Below, piece after piece: positions 8,673-17,703 of a DNA stretch of 46,925 bases (positions are counted from its first letter, which is position 1; the number at the start of each line of letters is the position of its first letter). The notes under the pieces are model-generated. The model worked only from the letters and a program-made list of their open reading frames with translations. It was not told the DNA's origin and made no database searches. Origin of the DNA: Rhodospirillales bacterium. GTDB lineage: Bacteria > Pseudomonadota > Alphaproteobacteria > Rhodospirillales > Defluviicoccaceae. A program made the position numbers and the translations under genes. The stretch covers positions 1 to 46,925 of the forward strand of contig REEP01000049.1 of the NCBI GenBank assembly GCA_007695045.1, given 5' to 3'.

Positions 8673-10178
8673 TCAGGCCGACGCCGCCCGATGATTGGCG
8701 CCGACGGCATCCTGGAAGAACGCCGCCACCGCCGGCTCGATGTACTGGAAGGCGTAGTCTTCAGAGGCGGCAATGCCGGCTTCGGCCAGTCGCTCCCTGG
8801 GGCAGGATCCGATCTTGGCGCACAGCACCGCATCCACCCCCTCGAGGGCGGCGATTACCTGATCAAGCACGTCCTCCTCGCCGAAGCCGCCCTGGCAGTA
8901 TCGGCCGGCCCGACGATGGCCCACCAAGCGAACGCCGCGGCGGTCCACCTCGAACAGCTGGAACTCGCTGGCGTGGCCGAAGTGGCGGTTGATCCGTCCG
9001 CCGCCCTTGGTGCAGACGGCGACCAGCATGGATACCGGCTCGGCGACGTGCTCGAGGGCCCCGGCCACCGCGGCCGACGCCGCGTCACGATCGGCCAGTT
9101 CCTGCGCCACCACCTCGCGGTAGCGGGCCCGCTGTTCCGCATCGGGCACGACCGGAGTTTCAGCAGCCGCCGCCGCCACCTGACTTGCCGCCACCTCACT
9201 CTGCGGCTCGCAGCCGGTATCATCGCCGAGCATGCCGACGGCGTCGGCACGGCACTGGCGGCAGTGGCGCATCAGGCGTGCCCCGCCCGAGAGCGAATCC
9301 TGCATCGCCTTCAGTTCCTGCGGGGTCGGGCCGCGCTGGCCGTCCAGGCCGAACCGGGTGCCGTGGGCGGGGTCGGAAATCAGCGGCATGATGTTGTGCA
9401 GGAAGGCGCCGCGCGCCTTGATCGCGGCGTTGACCGCCGGCAGATGATGGTCGTTGACGCCCGGGATCATCACCGAGTTGACCTTGACCAGCACGTCGGC
9501 GGCCACCAGTCGTTCCAGCCCCTCGAGCTGCTGGCGGATCAGCACGGTCGCCCCCTCGATCCCGCTCAGGCGCCGGCCGCCGAAGGCGACCCAGGGATGG
9601 ATGCGGCTGCCGATCTCGGGATCGATGGCATTGATGGTGATGGTCACATGGTCGATGCCGAGCGCCTTGATCTGTTCCACGTTTTCGGGGAGGGCGAGAC
9701 CATTGGTGGCGAGACACAGCTTCAGGCCCGGAACGGCCGCCGCGATCCGTTCGAAGGCGCGGAAGCTGCGGGCGGCATCGGCCAGAGCGTCGCCCGGACC
9801 GGCGATGCCGACCACCGAAAGCTGTGGCAGCCGGGCGGCCACGTCACGCACCTTGGCTTCCGCGGCTTCCGCCGAGAGCACGGTGCTGGTGACGCCGGGG
9901 CGACTTTCGTTGGCGCAGTCGTACTTCCGGTTGCAGTAGTTGCACTGGATGTTGCAGGCGGGCGCCACCGCGATGTGCATGCGGGCGAAGAAATGATGCG
10001 CATCCTCGCTGTAGCAGGGATGTTCGCGGATGCGGTCCATGACCGCCGGCGGGATGGCCTCGCCGCCGCCGCCGCTCGAACAGCTCCCGGCACCGCTACC
10101 GCAAGCGGCGCCCGCGCCGGGGCTCTTGCGTGCCGACGCGGTTCGGCCGATGGCGTCAAGGGATATGATCCGGCTCAT
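8673..10178 (-). CDS. nifB: nitrogenase cofactor biosynthesis protein NifB
   Basis: A radical SAM enzyme that fuses two [4Fe-4S] clusters and inserts a SAM-derived carbide to give NifB-co, the precursor of FeMo-co. It has 501 residues. The radical SAM motif CNIQCNYC places Cys75, 79 and 82; a Gly/Ser-rich N-terminal extension contains GSCSSGGGG. The barrel extends to about residue 320, with HCRQCRADA (further cluster ligands). A C-terminal NifX/NafY-like domain (about 375-490; [16 protein letters not shown]) is the fused form found in Proteobacteria. ATG 10178 follows AAGGAGG. Transcription should start at the sigma-54 promoter at 10242-10257 under NifA. It leads the operon nifB-fdxN-nifZ-nifT. 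Confidence 0.96.
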   Translation of the reverse strand: MSRIISLDAIGRTASARKSPGAGAACGSGAGSCSSGGGGEAIPPAVMDRIREHPCYSEDAHHFFARMHIAVAPACNIQCNYCNRKYDCANESRPGVTSTVLSAEAAEAKVRDVAARLPQLSVVGIAGPGDALADAARSFRAFERIAAAVPGLKLCLATNGLALPENVEQIKALGIDHVTITINAIDPEIGSRIHPWVAFGGRRLSGIEGATVLIRQQLEGLERLVAADVLVKVNSVMIPGVNDHHLPAVNAAIKARGAFLHNIMPLISDPAHGTRFGLDGQRGPTPQELKAMQDSLSGGARLMRHCRQCRADAVGMLGDDTGCEPQSEVAASQVAAAAAETPVVPDAEQRARYREVVAQELADRDAASAAVAGALEHVAEPVSMLVAVCTKGGGRINRHFGHASEFQLFEVDRRGVRLVGHRRAGRYCQGGFGEEDVLDQVIAALEGVDAVLCAKIGSCPRERLAEAGIAASEDYAFQYIEPAVAAFFQDAVGANHRAASA

Positions 10179-10241
10179 GGCGCGTCGCCTCCTTGTCTGG
10201 GTCGCCCGCGCTCCGCTGCAGGGCTCGATCCGAAACCTAAA

Positions 10242-10257
10242 AGCAACCCCGATGCCA
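10242..10257 (-). promoter_or_regulatory. sigma-54 (-24/-12) promoter of nifB
   Basis: The minus strand reads TGGCAT-CGGGG-TTGCT, matching the sigma-54 consensus TGGCAC-N5-TTGCW with invariant GG and GC at correct spacing. The start point should be near 10231, about 50 bp before the nifB ATG. Two NifA sites lie about 90 and 110 bp upstream. Confidence 0.9.
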
Positions 10258-10313
10258 GAATCCTACTGCGCTGATATGACTGGATTTCGTGATTTGAGTG
10301 CGGTTGGTGGGCG

Positions 10314-10329
10314 TGTCGGCAACCCGACA
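10314..10329. promoter_or_regulatory. NifA upstream activator sequence 1
   Basis: TGT-CGGCAACCCG-ACA is an exact TGT-N10-ACA NifA site, centred about 90 bp upstream of the predicted nifB transcription start, within the normal enhancer range. Confidence 0.85.
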
Positions 10330-10332
10330 GGG

Positions 10333-10348
10333 TGTCGGAGAACCGACG
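10333..10348. promoter_or_regulatory. NifA upstream activator sequence 2 (one mismatch)
   Basis: TGT-CGGAGAACCG-ACG matches TGT-N10-ACA except for the last base. It lies 19 bp (just under two helical turns) from site 1 and shares the TGTCGG...CCGAC core, so paired NifA binding is likely. Confidence 0.65.
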
Positions 10349-10405
10349 CCCGGAGGCGACACCGGACCACTGCCGGCCGGGCTCGGTCCGGTCCGCCCGC
10401 GCCGA

Positions 10406-12037
10406 TCACAGCCGCTTGATCTCGATGTTGTATTTCCGCAGCGCATAGCCGACCTGGCGCGGTGTCATGCCAAGCAGACGCGCCGCCTTGGCCTGCACCC
10501 AGCCGGCTTTCTCCATCACCCGCAGCAGGCGCTCGCGCTGCGGCAGGGCTTCCAGATCGCCCAGGTCATCGAGTTCCTGCCAGTCGGCGGCCGGCGCTTC
10601 GGCGGCCGGCGGACGCCGTGGCTCGTCGCCCGTGGCGGGACCGTACGCCACCTGCGGCAGCAGCGTCGCGCAGTGACAGAAGCTGGTCTGGCAGGGCAGG
10701 TGCAGGTCCTGGATGATCTCCCCCCGGGTCAACGTGGCGACGCGATAGATGCAGTTCTCCAGCTCCCGAACGTTGCCGGGAAAATTGCAGCCGGACACAA
10801 CCTTGAGGGCATCCGGTGCGAATATGAGCGTGCGCTCGTTCTCGCGGTTGAAGTTCTGCAGAAAATGGTCGGCGAGCAAGGGGATGTCTTCGGGTCTCTC
10901 CCGCAGCGCCGGGATGAACACCGGCACCACGTTGATCCGGTAGTACAGGTCGGCGCGGAACTCTCCCTTGGCGACGGACTCCTCCAGGTTGCGGTTGGTG
11001 GCGCAGATGACGCGCACGTCCACCTTGATGGTTTTGGTGCCGCCCACCCGCTCGAATTCCCGCTCCTGCAACACCCGGAGCAACTTGGCCTGAAACGCCG
11101 GCGACACGTCGCCGATCTCGTCCAGAAACAGGGTGCCCCCGTCGGCCAGTTCGAACCGGCCCTTGCGGTCCTGGGTGGCGCCGGTGAAGGCACCCTTCTC
11201 GTGGCCGAACAACTCGGATTCCAGCAGCGTATCCGGCAGCGCCGAGCAGTTGACCTTGATGAACGGTCCATTGTTGCGCGGGCTCAACCCGTGCAGCGCC
11301 CGGGCGATGACCTCCTTGCCGGTGCCGCTCTCGCCGCGCAGGACCACGGTGGATCGGGTGGGGGCCACCAGATGGACCTGCGCGAACACCTGCTGCATCG
11401 CCCGACTGACGCCGATGACGTTGTCGAGGGAGAGGCTCTTGCCTGACAGAGGGGATGACGGCATGCCCGGCATCGCGCCGGCGGCCCGGGCCAATTCGGT
11501 CGAAGGCGCCCGCTTCTGGTGCAATTTGACGGTCTGGGCGATCAGGTTGGCGACCATGGTGAGGAAGCGTACATCCTCGCCGAAATTGACGGCGTTGCCG
11601 TCGGTCCAGACACGGGCGATGGCCAGTGCGCCGAACGGCTTGCCGTAGGTTTTGATCGGCACCGCGATGAAGGAAATGGTTTCGTCGTCGAGCAGATCGG
11701 GCACGCGCACGTAGTCGGCCAGCAACGCTTCGTCGGCGACGTTCTCGATGACGTAGGGCATCTGGCCGGACAGGATCCGGGACGCAACTTCCTCCGGAAG
11801 GTTGGCAACACCGCGACTGACCTCCGACGGCGTCAGACCGGCCGCGGCCACCACGTTGAGCGTGTTGTCCTCGTCAAGAATAGCCACCACCCCGCGGCGC
11901 ATCTCCATATAGGAAGACAACAGGTTGAGAACGGCGCGCAGGGTTCCCTCAAGATTGACGGACGCGGTCAGGATCTTGCTGATCTCGTAAATGCTGATCA
12001 GGGAAAGCGAATTGATGCGCTTGCCTTCTGCGGTCAT
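10406..12037 (-). CDS. nifA: Nif-specific sigma-54 transcriptional activator NifA
   Basis: 543 residues. An N-terminal GAF domain (about 20-165) is followed by the sigma-54 AAA+ domain (about 205-435) with Walker A GESGTGKE, the sigma-54-contact GAFTGA and Walker [11 protein letters not shown]. The C-terminal Fis-type helix-turn-helix (about 500-540; [20 protein letters not shown]) binds TGT-N10-ACA. Cysteines from the end of the AAA+ domain into the linker fit C-X11-C-X19-C-X4-C exactly, the arrangement of directly oxygen-sensitive NifA proteins in Rhizobia and Azospirillum. It lies upstream of nifB on the same strand, but nifB has its own promoter. The ribosome site before ATG 12037 is weak. 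A sigma-54 promoter at 12256-12271 suggests that nifA itself needs an enhancer-binding protein. Confidence 0.96.
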   Translation of the reverse strand: MTAEGKRINSLSLISIYEISKILTASVNLEGTLRAVLNLLSSYMEMRRGVVAILDEDNTLNVVAAAGLTPSEVSRGVANLPEEVASRILSGQMPYVIENVADEALLADYVRVPDLLDDETISFIAVPIKTYGKPFGALAIARVWTDGNAVNFGEDVRFLTMVANLIAQTVKLHQKRAPSTELARAAGAMPGMPSSPLSGKSLSLDNVIGVSRAMQQVFAQVHLVAPTRSTVVLRGESGTGKEVIARALHGLSPRNNGPFIKVNCSALPDTLLESELFGHEKGAFTGATQDRKGRFELADGGTLFLDEIGDVSPAFQAKLLRVLQEREFERVGGTKTIKVDVRVICATNRNLEESVAKGEFRADLYYRINVVPVFIPALRERPEDIPLLADHFLQNFNRENERTLIFAPDALKVVSGCNFPGNVRELENCIYRVATLTRGEIIQDLHLPCQTSFCHCATLLPQVAYGPATGDEPRRPPAAEAPAADWQELDDLGDLEALPQRERLLRVMEKAGWVQAKAARLLGMTPRQVGYALRKYNIEIKRL

Positions 12038-12255
12038 GGGCGAACGTTCCGCTGTCAGTCACTGGTGTTGGTTACGGTGCCGGGCTGCCGACCCCTGACG
12101 CGCGGCACCCGTTTCGGTCACTCCGGAAACGCTCAACGCCCGGCCGACCCTCCGCGGAGACGGCGTCGAAACGCGCAAACGCCCGGGAAAGGCCTCGCGT
12201 CATGACGCCACGGCCGGCAATCGAGGCGGCCGCTCGGTTGCATCCCCACCATTGA

Positions 12256-12271
12256 TGCAAAAGTCGGGCCA
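12256..12271 (-). promoter_or_regulatory. sigma-54 promoter of nifA
   Basis: The minus strand reads TGGCCC-GACTT-TTGCA, with GG and GC ten bases apart as in the sigma-54 consensus. The predicted start is near 12245, leaving an untranslated leader of about 208 nt before the nifA ATG. Confidence 0.7.
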
Positions 12272-12342
12272 TGTCGCCGTCGAGGAATAGGTCAGGACTT
12301 TCAATTGGTTATCCGATCTTTCCAAGGGCGGTCCGCCCCGGC

Positions 12343-12365
12343 CAGTGATCAAACTTTGGTCACTG
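12343..12365. promoter_or_regulatory. 23-bp palindrome, candidate enhancer or operator for nifA
   Basis: CAGTGATCAAA-C-TTTGGTCACTG is symmetrical except for one pair of positions. Its centre is about 109 bp upstream of the predicted nifA start, a normal enhancer distance for a sigma-54 activator. The cognate regulator is not recognised: it fits neither NifA (TGT-N10-ACA) nor the classic NtrC site. Confidence 0.55.
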
Positions 12366-12514
12366 CCCATCCGGCAATCACATCTTCGGATTGCCGCTCT
12401 CGTGGCGATGCCTGCCCCACGATTGCAGTCGCCCGGCCGGAGACCAGGTCAATGGACCTTGTGTGCAGCGCACAATCGGTTTTGAATGGTGGGGTGAGAC
12501 CTTCAGGAGGAGAG

Positions 12515-12703
12515 ATGCCGATGTTCCCGCTGATGACCATGATGCAGTTGCAGATGGAGATGGCCCGCCAGATGATGCAGATCGCCACCGCCACCACGTA
12601 CCAGGCAATGATGATGCCGATGCAGATGATGGGCTCCATGCGGCCACCAAGTTTCGCCGGCCGTTCCACCGGCGGCGGTGCCTGCGTACCCTTCCGGATC
12701 TGA
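12515..12703 (+). CDS. methionine-rich small protein divergent from nifA, function unknown
   Basis: A 62-residue protein with 16 methionines in its first 42 residues, clustered as MM, MMM and PMQMM, and a short C-terminal tail rich in Gly, Ser, Arg and Pro (SFAGRSTGGGAC) with one Cys. The start is well supported: AGGAGG at 12505-12510 lies four bases before ATG 12515. The gene is divergent from nifA, and three inverted repeats lie between them. Most of the chain could form a Met-lined amphipathic helix with no clear membrane anchor. Copper binding, helix packing on hydrophobic surfaces, or a phasin-like role are all possible, but I recognise no family. Confidence 0.6.
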   Translation: MPMFPLMTMMQLQMEMARQMMQIATATTYQAMMMPMQMMGSMRPPSFAGRSTGGGACVPFRI

Positions 12704-12801
12704 ACGGGGCATTTTGTCGCATCCCCGCCCCATGTGCCGCGTCGTCGACTGACGTTTCGGCGCGGTGCGGGACGGGACCGAGGCTTGGCGGCCGCCAGAT
12801 G

Positions 12802-12900
12802 AGGGAGCGACCATTCCTGATGGAATGGTGCGCCCATTCGAACGAAGTTCGAATTTCGGGTAGATAAGGGAGCGACCACTCCTGCAGGAATGGTGCGCCC
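12802..12900. repeat. 34-bp direct repeat ending in the tRNA-Arg 3' end, with central palindrome
   Basis: 12802-12835 and 12867-12900 match at 31 of 34 positions. Each copy contains a hairpin (CCATTCC-TGAT-GGAATGG in the first) and ends with the last ten bases of the tRNA-Arg gene (TGGTGCGCCC on this strand, including the encoded CCA). Between them lies a perfect inverted repeat ATTCGAAC-GAA-GTTCGAAT (12836-12854). The second copy begins inside tRNA-Arg. It may be a duplicated attachment-type site, a terminator pair, or a small repeat element. Confidence 0.8.
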
Positions 12901-12967
12901 GGCGGGATTCGAACCCACGACCCCAGGATTAGGAATCCTGTGCTCTATCCGGCTGAGCTACGGGCGC
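12891..12967 (-). tRNA. tRNA-Arg (anticodon CCT)
   Basis: On the minus strand the acceptor GCGCCCG pairs with CGGGCGC, followed by A and encoded CCA (12891-12893). The anticodon arm CAGGA-TTCCTAA-TCCTG gives anticodon CCT, reading AGG. The T-loop GGTTCGAATCC is canonical. Total 77 nt including CCA. Confidence 0.96.
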
Positions 12968-13139
12968 TCGCCGAAAGCGGTTATAGCATTTTGGCCGGAG
13001 GTGGGGAAACCGGCATGCGGGGGCGCGACGTTTGCACGCCTTCAGCCACCGAAGCCGGTTTTCGTCGTCTCTGCGCATCTGCGCTTCTGCGCATGTGAAA
13101 TGGGGCACGCAGGCGATGCCGCGGTGATTCCGAAGGGTT

Positions 13140-14567
13140 TCAATCGCCGGTGCGGCCGTAGTCGTCATCGAAGCGCACGATGTCATCCTCGCCCAGGTAG
13201 CCGCCGGATTGCACCTCGATCATATGCAAAGGCACGCGTCCCGGGTTTTCCAGGGAGTGGCGCACGTTGTGCGGAATGTACGTCGACTCGTCCTCGGTGA
13301 GATAGAACGCCTCGTCCCCACGGGTGACCTTGGCGGTGCCGCTCACCACCACCCAATGCTCGGCCCGGTGGTAGTGCATCTGCAGGCTGAGGCGCCGGCC
13401 GGGATGCACCATGATCTGCTTCACCTGGAAGCGTGGACCAGCATCGATCGACTGGTACCACCCCCAGGGCCGGAACACCCGGGTGTGGATGAAATGTTCC
13501 GTCCGGCCCGCCTTTTCGAGTTCGGCCACCAGCGCCCGCACGTCCTGGGCGCGATCCTTGGGCACCACCAGCACCACGTCGTCGGTGGCCACCACCACGA
13601 TGTCGCGGACGCCCACCGCCGCGATCAAATTGCCCTCAGCCCGAAGATAGGAATCCGCCACGTCGAGGGTGAGCACATCGCCGCTGGCGACGTTCCCCTG
13701 GTCGTCCTTGGGGCTGATCTCCCACAACGCCGACCACGAGCCCACATCGCTCCAGCCCATGTCCACCGGGATCATCGCGCCGTTTGCCGTCCGCTCCATG
13801 ACCGCATAGTCCACCGAGATCGCCGGGGCCGCGGCGAAGGGTTCCTTGGCAAGCCGGAGGAAATCCAGGTCCCGGCTCGCCCCCGCCAACGCTTCCCGAC
13901 ACCGTGCCAGCATCTCGGGTTCAAGGCGGTCGACCTCCGCCAGGAAATCGCTGGCCCGGAACACGAACATGCCGCTGTTCCAGGCGTAGCGCCCCTGGTC
14001 CACATACGCCGCCGCCGCCGCCGGGTCCGGCTTTTCGACGAACCGCTGAATGCGGAAGCAACCGGTGAGGTCGTCCAGCGCGCCTCCCGCTTCGATGTAG
14101 CCGTAGCCGGTCTCGGGCCGGGTCGGCTTGATTCCGAAGGTGACCAGCGCCCCGAGCGCAGCCGCCTCCGCAGCCAGGGCCACCGCGTCGTGGAAGCGGT
14201 GCACGTCCTCAATCACGTGGTCGGACGGCAGCACCAGCATGGTGCCACCGGGATGACTTTGCTCGAGCAGCAGCGCCGCCGCGGTGATCGCCGGCGCCGT
14301 GTTGCGTGCCGCCGGTTCCAGCACAATCGCTTCCGGTACCACGCCCAGCGACCGCAACTGCTCGGCGATGGTGAAGCGGTGTTCCTGATTGCAGACGATG
14401 GTCGACGGCGCAAAGCCATTGCCGGTGACCCGTGCCACCGTGTCCTGCAGCATGCTATTGGCAGAAACCAGCGGCAGAAGCTGCTTCGGCCGCACTGTCC
14501 GCGACATCGGCCACAGTCGGGTGCCGGCCCCGCCGGACAGAATGACAGGATGAATGCGGTGGTTCAC
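13140..14567 (-). CDS. manC: mannose-1-phosphate guanylyltransferase / mannose-6-phosphate isomerase
   Basis: A bifunctional 475-residue enzyme, normal length, making GDP-mannose for exopolysaccharide or O-antigen. The N-terminal nucleotidyltransferase has the signature GGAGTRLWP (about residues 12-20), the primer segment RPKQLLPL and FVEKPDP in the sugar-phosphate site. The C-terminal cupin (about 360-470) carries the isomerase motif QMHYHRAEHW with metal-binding His residues. It is 46 bp downstream of cysNC on the same strand, so cotranscription is possible. That pairing of sulfate activation with GDP-mannose supply hints at a sulfated polysaccharide but does not prove it. Confidence 0.94.
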   Translation of the reverse strand: MNHRIHPVILSGGAGTRLWPMSRTVRPKQLLPLVSANSMLQDTVARVTGNGFAPSTIVCNQEHRFTIAEQLRSLGVVPEAIVLEPAARNTAPAITAAALLLEQSHPGGTMLVLPSDHVIEDVHRFHDAVALAAEAAALGALVTFGIKPTRPETGYGYIEAGGALDDLTGCFRIQRFVEKPDPAAAAAYVDQGRYAWNSGMFVFRASDFLAEVDRLEPEMLARCREALAGASRDLDFLRLAKEPFAAAPAISVDYAVMERTANGAMIPVDMGWSDVGSWSALWEISPKDDQGNVASGDVLTLDVADSYLRAEGNLIAAVGVRDIVVVATDDVVLVVPKDRAQDVRALVAELEKAGRTEHFIHTRVFRPWGWYQSIDAGPRFQVKQIMVHPGRRLSLQMHYHRAEHWVVVSGTAKVTRGDEAFYLTEDESTYIPHNVRHSLENPGRVPLHMIEVQSGGYLGEDDIVRFDDDYGRTGD

Positions 14568-14613
14568 CGGCTCTGGCCTCGGCAGTGACGTTCCCGGCGC
14601 CCGGCGCGCCGCC

Positions 14614-16515
14614 TCACAGATCGAACCGGCTGGTGATGTAGTCTGCCAGCAGCGCCACGGAGTCCTCTACCGAGTGCTGGCTCGTGTCGACCCGCAACTC
14701 CGGGAAGATCGGTGGCTCGTACGGTGCCGAGATCCCGGTGAAGTCCGTGATCTCGCCGCGGCGCGCCTTGGCGTACAATCCTTTCGGATCGCGCCTTTCG
14801 CATTCCTCCAGGTTGGCGTCGATGAAGATTTCATGGAAGTCGTCGGGTGCCAGGGCCCGGACCCGATCGCGATCGGACCGGTAGGGAGAAATGAAGGACG
14901 TGATCACGACGAAGCCGGCATGGGCGAACAGGGCGGCGGCCTGACCGACGCGGCGAATGTTCTCCACCCGGTCCTCCGGAGAGAAGCCGAGATCGGCGCA
15001 AAGGCCATGACGGACGTTGTCGCCGTCCAGCACGTACACCTGGTAGCCCTTGCGGAACAGGTACTGCTCCAGGGTGAACGCGAGGGTGGACTTCCCGGCG
15101 CCTGAAAGCCCCGTCATCCAGAGAATGCCGCTCTTGTGGCGGTTGGCGGCCCAGCGGTCTTCGGTTGGAACCCGGTGCGCCACCCGGAAGATGTTGGTGG
15201 ATTTCTGCACCTGACCTGGACGCTGGTCGGCATAGCCGTCCATGTTGATCAGGCCGCCGGCAACGATATCGAAATCCTCCACAAGGACGAAGCGTCCGGT
15301 GTGCAGGTTGGCCTCGAACGGATCGAGCGACATCTGCCCGCGCGAGCGCAAGACCACTTCCGCCACGGAATTGCGTTCCACCCGGTCGGCGGCACCCTTG
15401 GCGAGGTCGCTCACGTCGACCACCCGCTCGATCTCCTGCACTTCCACCAGGTGCTCGGCGGTGTTGAGCTTGAGCTTGTAGCGGTTGCCCGGCAGCATCG
15501 GCTTGTGTCCCAGCCAGAACACCCGGCCGCGGAACACGTTGGTCAGCATCGGCGCATTGAAGGGCTGGCTGGCCACCTGACCGCGCTCGATGAAGATCGG
15601 CTCGTCCAGGGTAATGCCGACCGACTGCCCGGCCCGCGCTGCCAGCACCGGTTCGTCCGTATTCCAGGCCTCGATGGAGGCCACACGTGCCGTCTTGTTG
15701 GTGGGGGAGAACAGCAGAACGTCACCGACACGCAGATGCCCGCTCTCGATCCGCCCGCCCAGGATGCGACGGTCGTCGAACTTGTAGACGTCCTGGATCG
15801 GAAACCGCAGCGGCAGGTCGGACGACGTCGGCGGCGGGTGCAGCGTATCCAGCGACCGCTCCAGCGTGGGTCCGTCGTACCAGGGCATGCTGGCCGCGGG
15901 TGTCACGACGTTGTCGCCGTCCCGGGCGGATACCGGCACGACCAGGGTCTGGACCAGATCGAGGCCGAGGTCGGCGAGGTAGCGCTTGACTTCCGCCGTC
16001 ACCGTCAGGAAGCGGGCTTCATCGAAGCCCACCAGGTCCATCTTGTTGACGGCCACGACCACTTGGCGGATGCCGAGGAGATAGAGGAGATAGGCGTGCC
16101 GACGGGTCTGCTCCTGCACACCTTCCTTGGCGTCGACCACCAGCACGGCGGCATCGGCCTGGGCCGCGCCGCTCACCATGTTCTTGAGGAACTCGCGGTG
16201 ACCGGGTGCGTCGATCAGCACGCATTCGCGCTGGCCGGTGCGGAAATGGATGTACGAGACGTCGATGGTGATGCCTTGGTCGCGCTCCGCCTTGAGGGCG
16301 TCCATCAGGAATGCCCACTCGAACGGCATGCCGCGGCGATCGCACATCGCCTTGATCGCTTCGAACTTGCCTTCCGGCAGCGATCCGGTGTCATGGAACA
16401 GGCGGCCGATCAGGGTGGATTTGCCGTGATCGACATGGCCGACCATCACCACCTTGAGGGGCGGGTGCGTGTCCGCCTTCAGCGCGAGAGCCGCGATTCC
16501 AAGCACATCGTTCAT
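14614..16515 (-). CDS. cysNC: bifunctional sulfate adenylyltransferase subunit 1 / adenylylsulfate kinase (CysN-CysC fusion)
   Basis: 633 residues, the length of NodQ/CysNC fusions. The GTPase half has G1 GHVDHGKS (26-33), G3 DAPGH and G4 NKMDL and supports ATP sulfurylase (sulfate + ATP to APS). The C-terminal APS kinase half has P-loop GLSGAGKST (about 468) and DGDNVRHGL and makes PAPS. The ATG at 16515 opens [10 protein letters not shown] about 20 residues before the GTPase motif, preceded by GGAAGAA; the longer open frame upstream overlaps cysD and is not coding. It follows cysD by 40 bp. Its product PAPS is used for sulfate reduction or sulfotransfer. Confidence 0.95.
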   Translation of the reverse strand: MNDVLGIAALALKADTHPPLKVVMVGHVDHGKSTLIGRLFHDTGSLPEGKFEAIKAMCDRRGMPFEWAFLMDALKAERDQGITIDVSYIHFRTGQRECVLIDAPGHREFLKNMVSGAAQADAAVLVVDAKEGVQEQTRRHAYLLYLLGIRQVVVAVNKMDLVGFDEARFLTVTAEVKRYLADLGLDLVQTLVVPVSARDGDNVVTPAASMPWYDGPTLERSLDTLHPPPTSSDLPLRFPIQDVYKFDDRRILGGRIESGHLRVGDVLLFSPTNKTARVASIEAWNTDEPVLAARAGQSVGITLDEPIFIERGQVASQPFNAPMLTNVFRGRVFWLGHKPMLPGNRYKLKLNTAEHLVEVQEIERVVDVSDLAKGAADRVERNSVAEVVLRSRGQMSLDPFEANLHTGRFVLVEDFDIVAGGLINMDGYADQRPGQVQKSTNIFRVAHRVPTEDRWAANRHKSGILWMTGLSGAGKSTLAFTLEQYLFRKGYQVYVLDGDNVRHGLCADLGFSPEDRVENIRRVGQAAALFAHAGFVVITSFISPYRSDRDRVRALAPDDFHEIFIDANLEECERRDPKGLYAKARRGEITDFTGISAPYEPPIFPELRVDTSQHSVEDSVALLADYITSRFDL

Positions 16516-16555
16516 GGCCTGTTCTTCCAACCCTTCGAGGTAAGATGTGTTGAGT

Positions 16556-17395
16556 CTACAGGTAACCGTCGGCGCGCAAGCGCTCGAAGGCGTCCTCGCT
16601 TTCGTGATCCATCGCCCGCCCGGACCGTTCGGCCACCTTGGTCTTCTGCAGTTCGGCAATGATGGCGTCCAGGGTGGCGGCATTGCTGTCGACCGGGAAG
16701 GTGATGTCCTGGTCACCCAGCGATCGGTAGCGCTTGCCGTTCTTGGCGAAGTACAGGTCCACCACCGGGATTCCCTCGCGCTGGATATAGCGCCAGATGT
16801 CGATCTCGGTCCAATGCAGGATGGGATGAATGCGAATGTGTGTGCCGGGCGGAAACTCGGTCTTGAACTGGTCCCAGAACTCCGGCGGCTGGTCGCGGAA
16901 GTCCCACTTGTTTTCTTCGCCGCGGGGGCTGAAGACGCGTTCCTTGGCGCGCGTCCCCTCCTCGTCACGGCGGATGCCGGCGATCAGGCCGCCGAACTTT
17001 TCCACGGCCAGCATGTTCCGAAGCCCGGCGGTCTTGCGCGCCGCCGACCGCGCCGCCGGCGGCAGCGTCGGGTCCATCTCTTCCACAGGGGGGCACTCGC
17101 CCAGTCGCAGGTCCAGGCCCCATTCGCGTGAGTAGTGGTCGCGGAACGCATACATCTCGGGAAACTTCTTGCCGGTGTCGATGTGCACCGCCGGCATCGG
17201 CACGTGCCCGAAAAAAGCCTTCCGCACCATCCACAACATGGCGTTGGAGTCCTTGCCGAGCGACCACAGGATCGCCGGCCGCTCGATGCGATTGAAGGCC
17301 TCGCGCAGAATGTAGATCGTCCTGTTCTCCAGAACGTCCAGGTAGTCCATGTGCGGTCCGATCGTTGGTGTGGGAAACGAAACGATGCTGTCCAT
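16556..17395 (-). CDS. cysD: sulfate adenylyltransferase subunit 2
   Basis: The catalytic ATP sulfurylase subunit, which works with CysN. Recognised from the PP-loop-type [14 protein letters not shown], the [20 protein letters not shown] segment, [19 protein letters not shown] and [20 protein letters not shown]. With ATG 17395 it has 279 residues and is preceded by GGTGATC, matching the 16S rRNA tail. ATG 17350 (MDYLDVLEN) is an alternative that begins where most alphaproteobacterial homologues begin. First gene of cysD-cysNC(-manC). Confidence 0.93.
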   Translation of the reverse strand: MDSIVSFPTPTIGPHMDYLDVLENRTIYILREAFNRIERPAILWSLGKDSNAMLWMVRKAFFGHVPMPAVHIDTGKKFPEMYAFRDHYSREWGLDLRLGECPPVEEMDPTLPPAARSAARKTAGLRNMLAVEKFGGLIAGIRRDEEGTRAKERVFSPRGEENKWDFRDQPPEFWDQFKTEFPPGTHIRIHPILHWTEIDIWRYIQREGIPVVDLYFAKNGKRYRSLGDQDITFPVDSNAATLDAIIAELQKTKVAERSGRAMDHESEDAFERLRADGYL

Positions 17396-17703
17396 TAGCA
17401 GATCACCCGGCCTTGCGTCCAGACCGCGCACGCCTTCCGCACCCGGCAGTTTGACCGGTTGCCCGGCCCGGGCGGGAGCAATGCAGCAACGCGGTTGCAT
17501 ACTCACCGGGTTTCATATGACACTGAAGCCGTTTCGTGTTCCCTAACGGGAGCGCCACACCATGGCGTTTCGGGGCTTTGCGCCAGGCGGGTCCGTGATG
17601 GCCGGATGCGTTGCCATCCGCGATGACGGCAGCGTGAGTATGGCCGGATCCGAGGTCTCCGGCCCTGTTGCAGGGCCGACGGCTTAGGGCGTGGACCGGG
17701 CAT
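17396..17703. other. divergent intergenic region between cysD and cobK
   Basis: 308 bp without a credible gene. It holds a perfect hairpin GGCCCTG-TTG-CAGGGCC (17661-17677) 26 bp before cobK and a weaker GGATG-N6-CATCC (about 17602-17617). I looked for the cobalamin riboswitch core (GCCACTG box) ahead of cobK and did not see it. Confidence 0.5.

Larger units (their letters stand above)
12038..12514. promoter_or_regulatory. divergent regulatory region between nifA and the Met-rich gene
   Basis: The 477 bp contain no gene. From nifA outwards there are: an inverted repeat TTGCATC-N9-GATGCAA (12238-12260) overlapping the -12 element of the sigma-54 promoter; a near-perfect 23-bp palindrome (12343-12365; half-site CAGTGAYCAAA); GGCAATC/GATTGCC (12373-12395); and TTGTG-N7-CACAA (12459-12475). 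No exact TGT-N10-ACA NifA site and no FNR/FixK box (TTGAT-N4-ATCAA) were found. Confidence 0.7.

Noticed and set aside
7908-10274. 788-codon plus-strand open frame
   Set aside because: It runs antisense through ferredoxin, nifZ and nifB, which are clearly coding on the other strand with conserved Cys motifs.
12038-12400. FNR/FixK anaerobox upstream of nifA
   Set aside because: No TTGAT-N4-ATCAA match; TGATCA within the palindrome is not in the right arrangement.
12453-12475. Sigma-54 promoter and NifA site before the Met-rich gene
   Set aside because: GG and GC are nine rather than ten bases apart, and the TGT/ACA pair has N9 instead of N10.
16516-16968. N-terminal extension of CysNC
   Set aside because: This frame overlaps cysD and has low-complexity sequence; the ATG at 16515 begins just before the GTPase domain with a ribosome site.
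17510-17703. Cobalamin riboswitch before cobK
   Set aside because: The B12-box core is absent; only simple hairpins are present.
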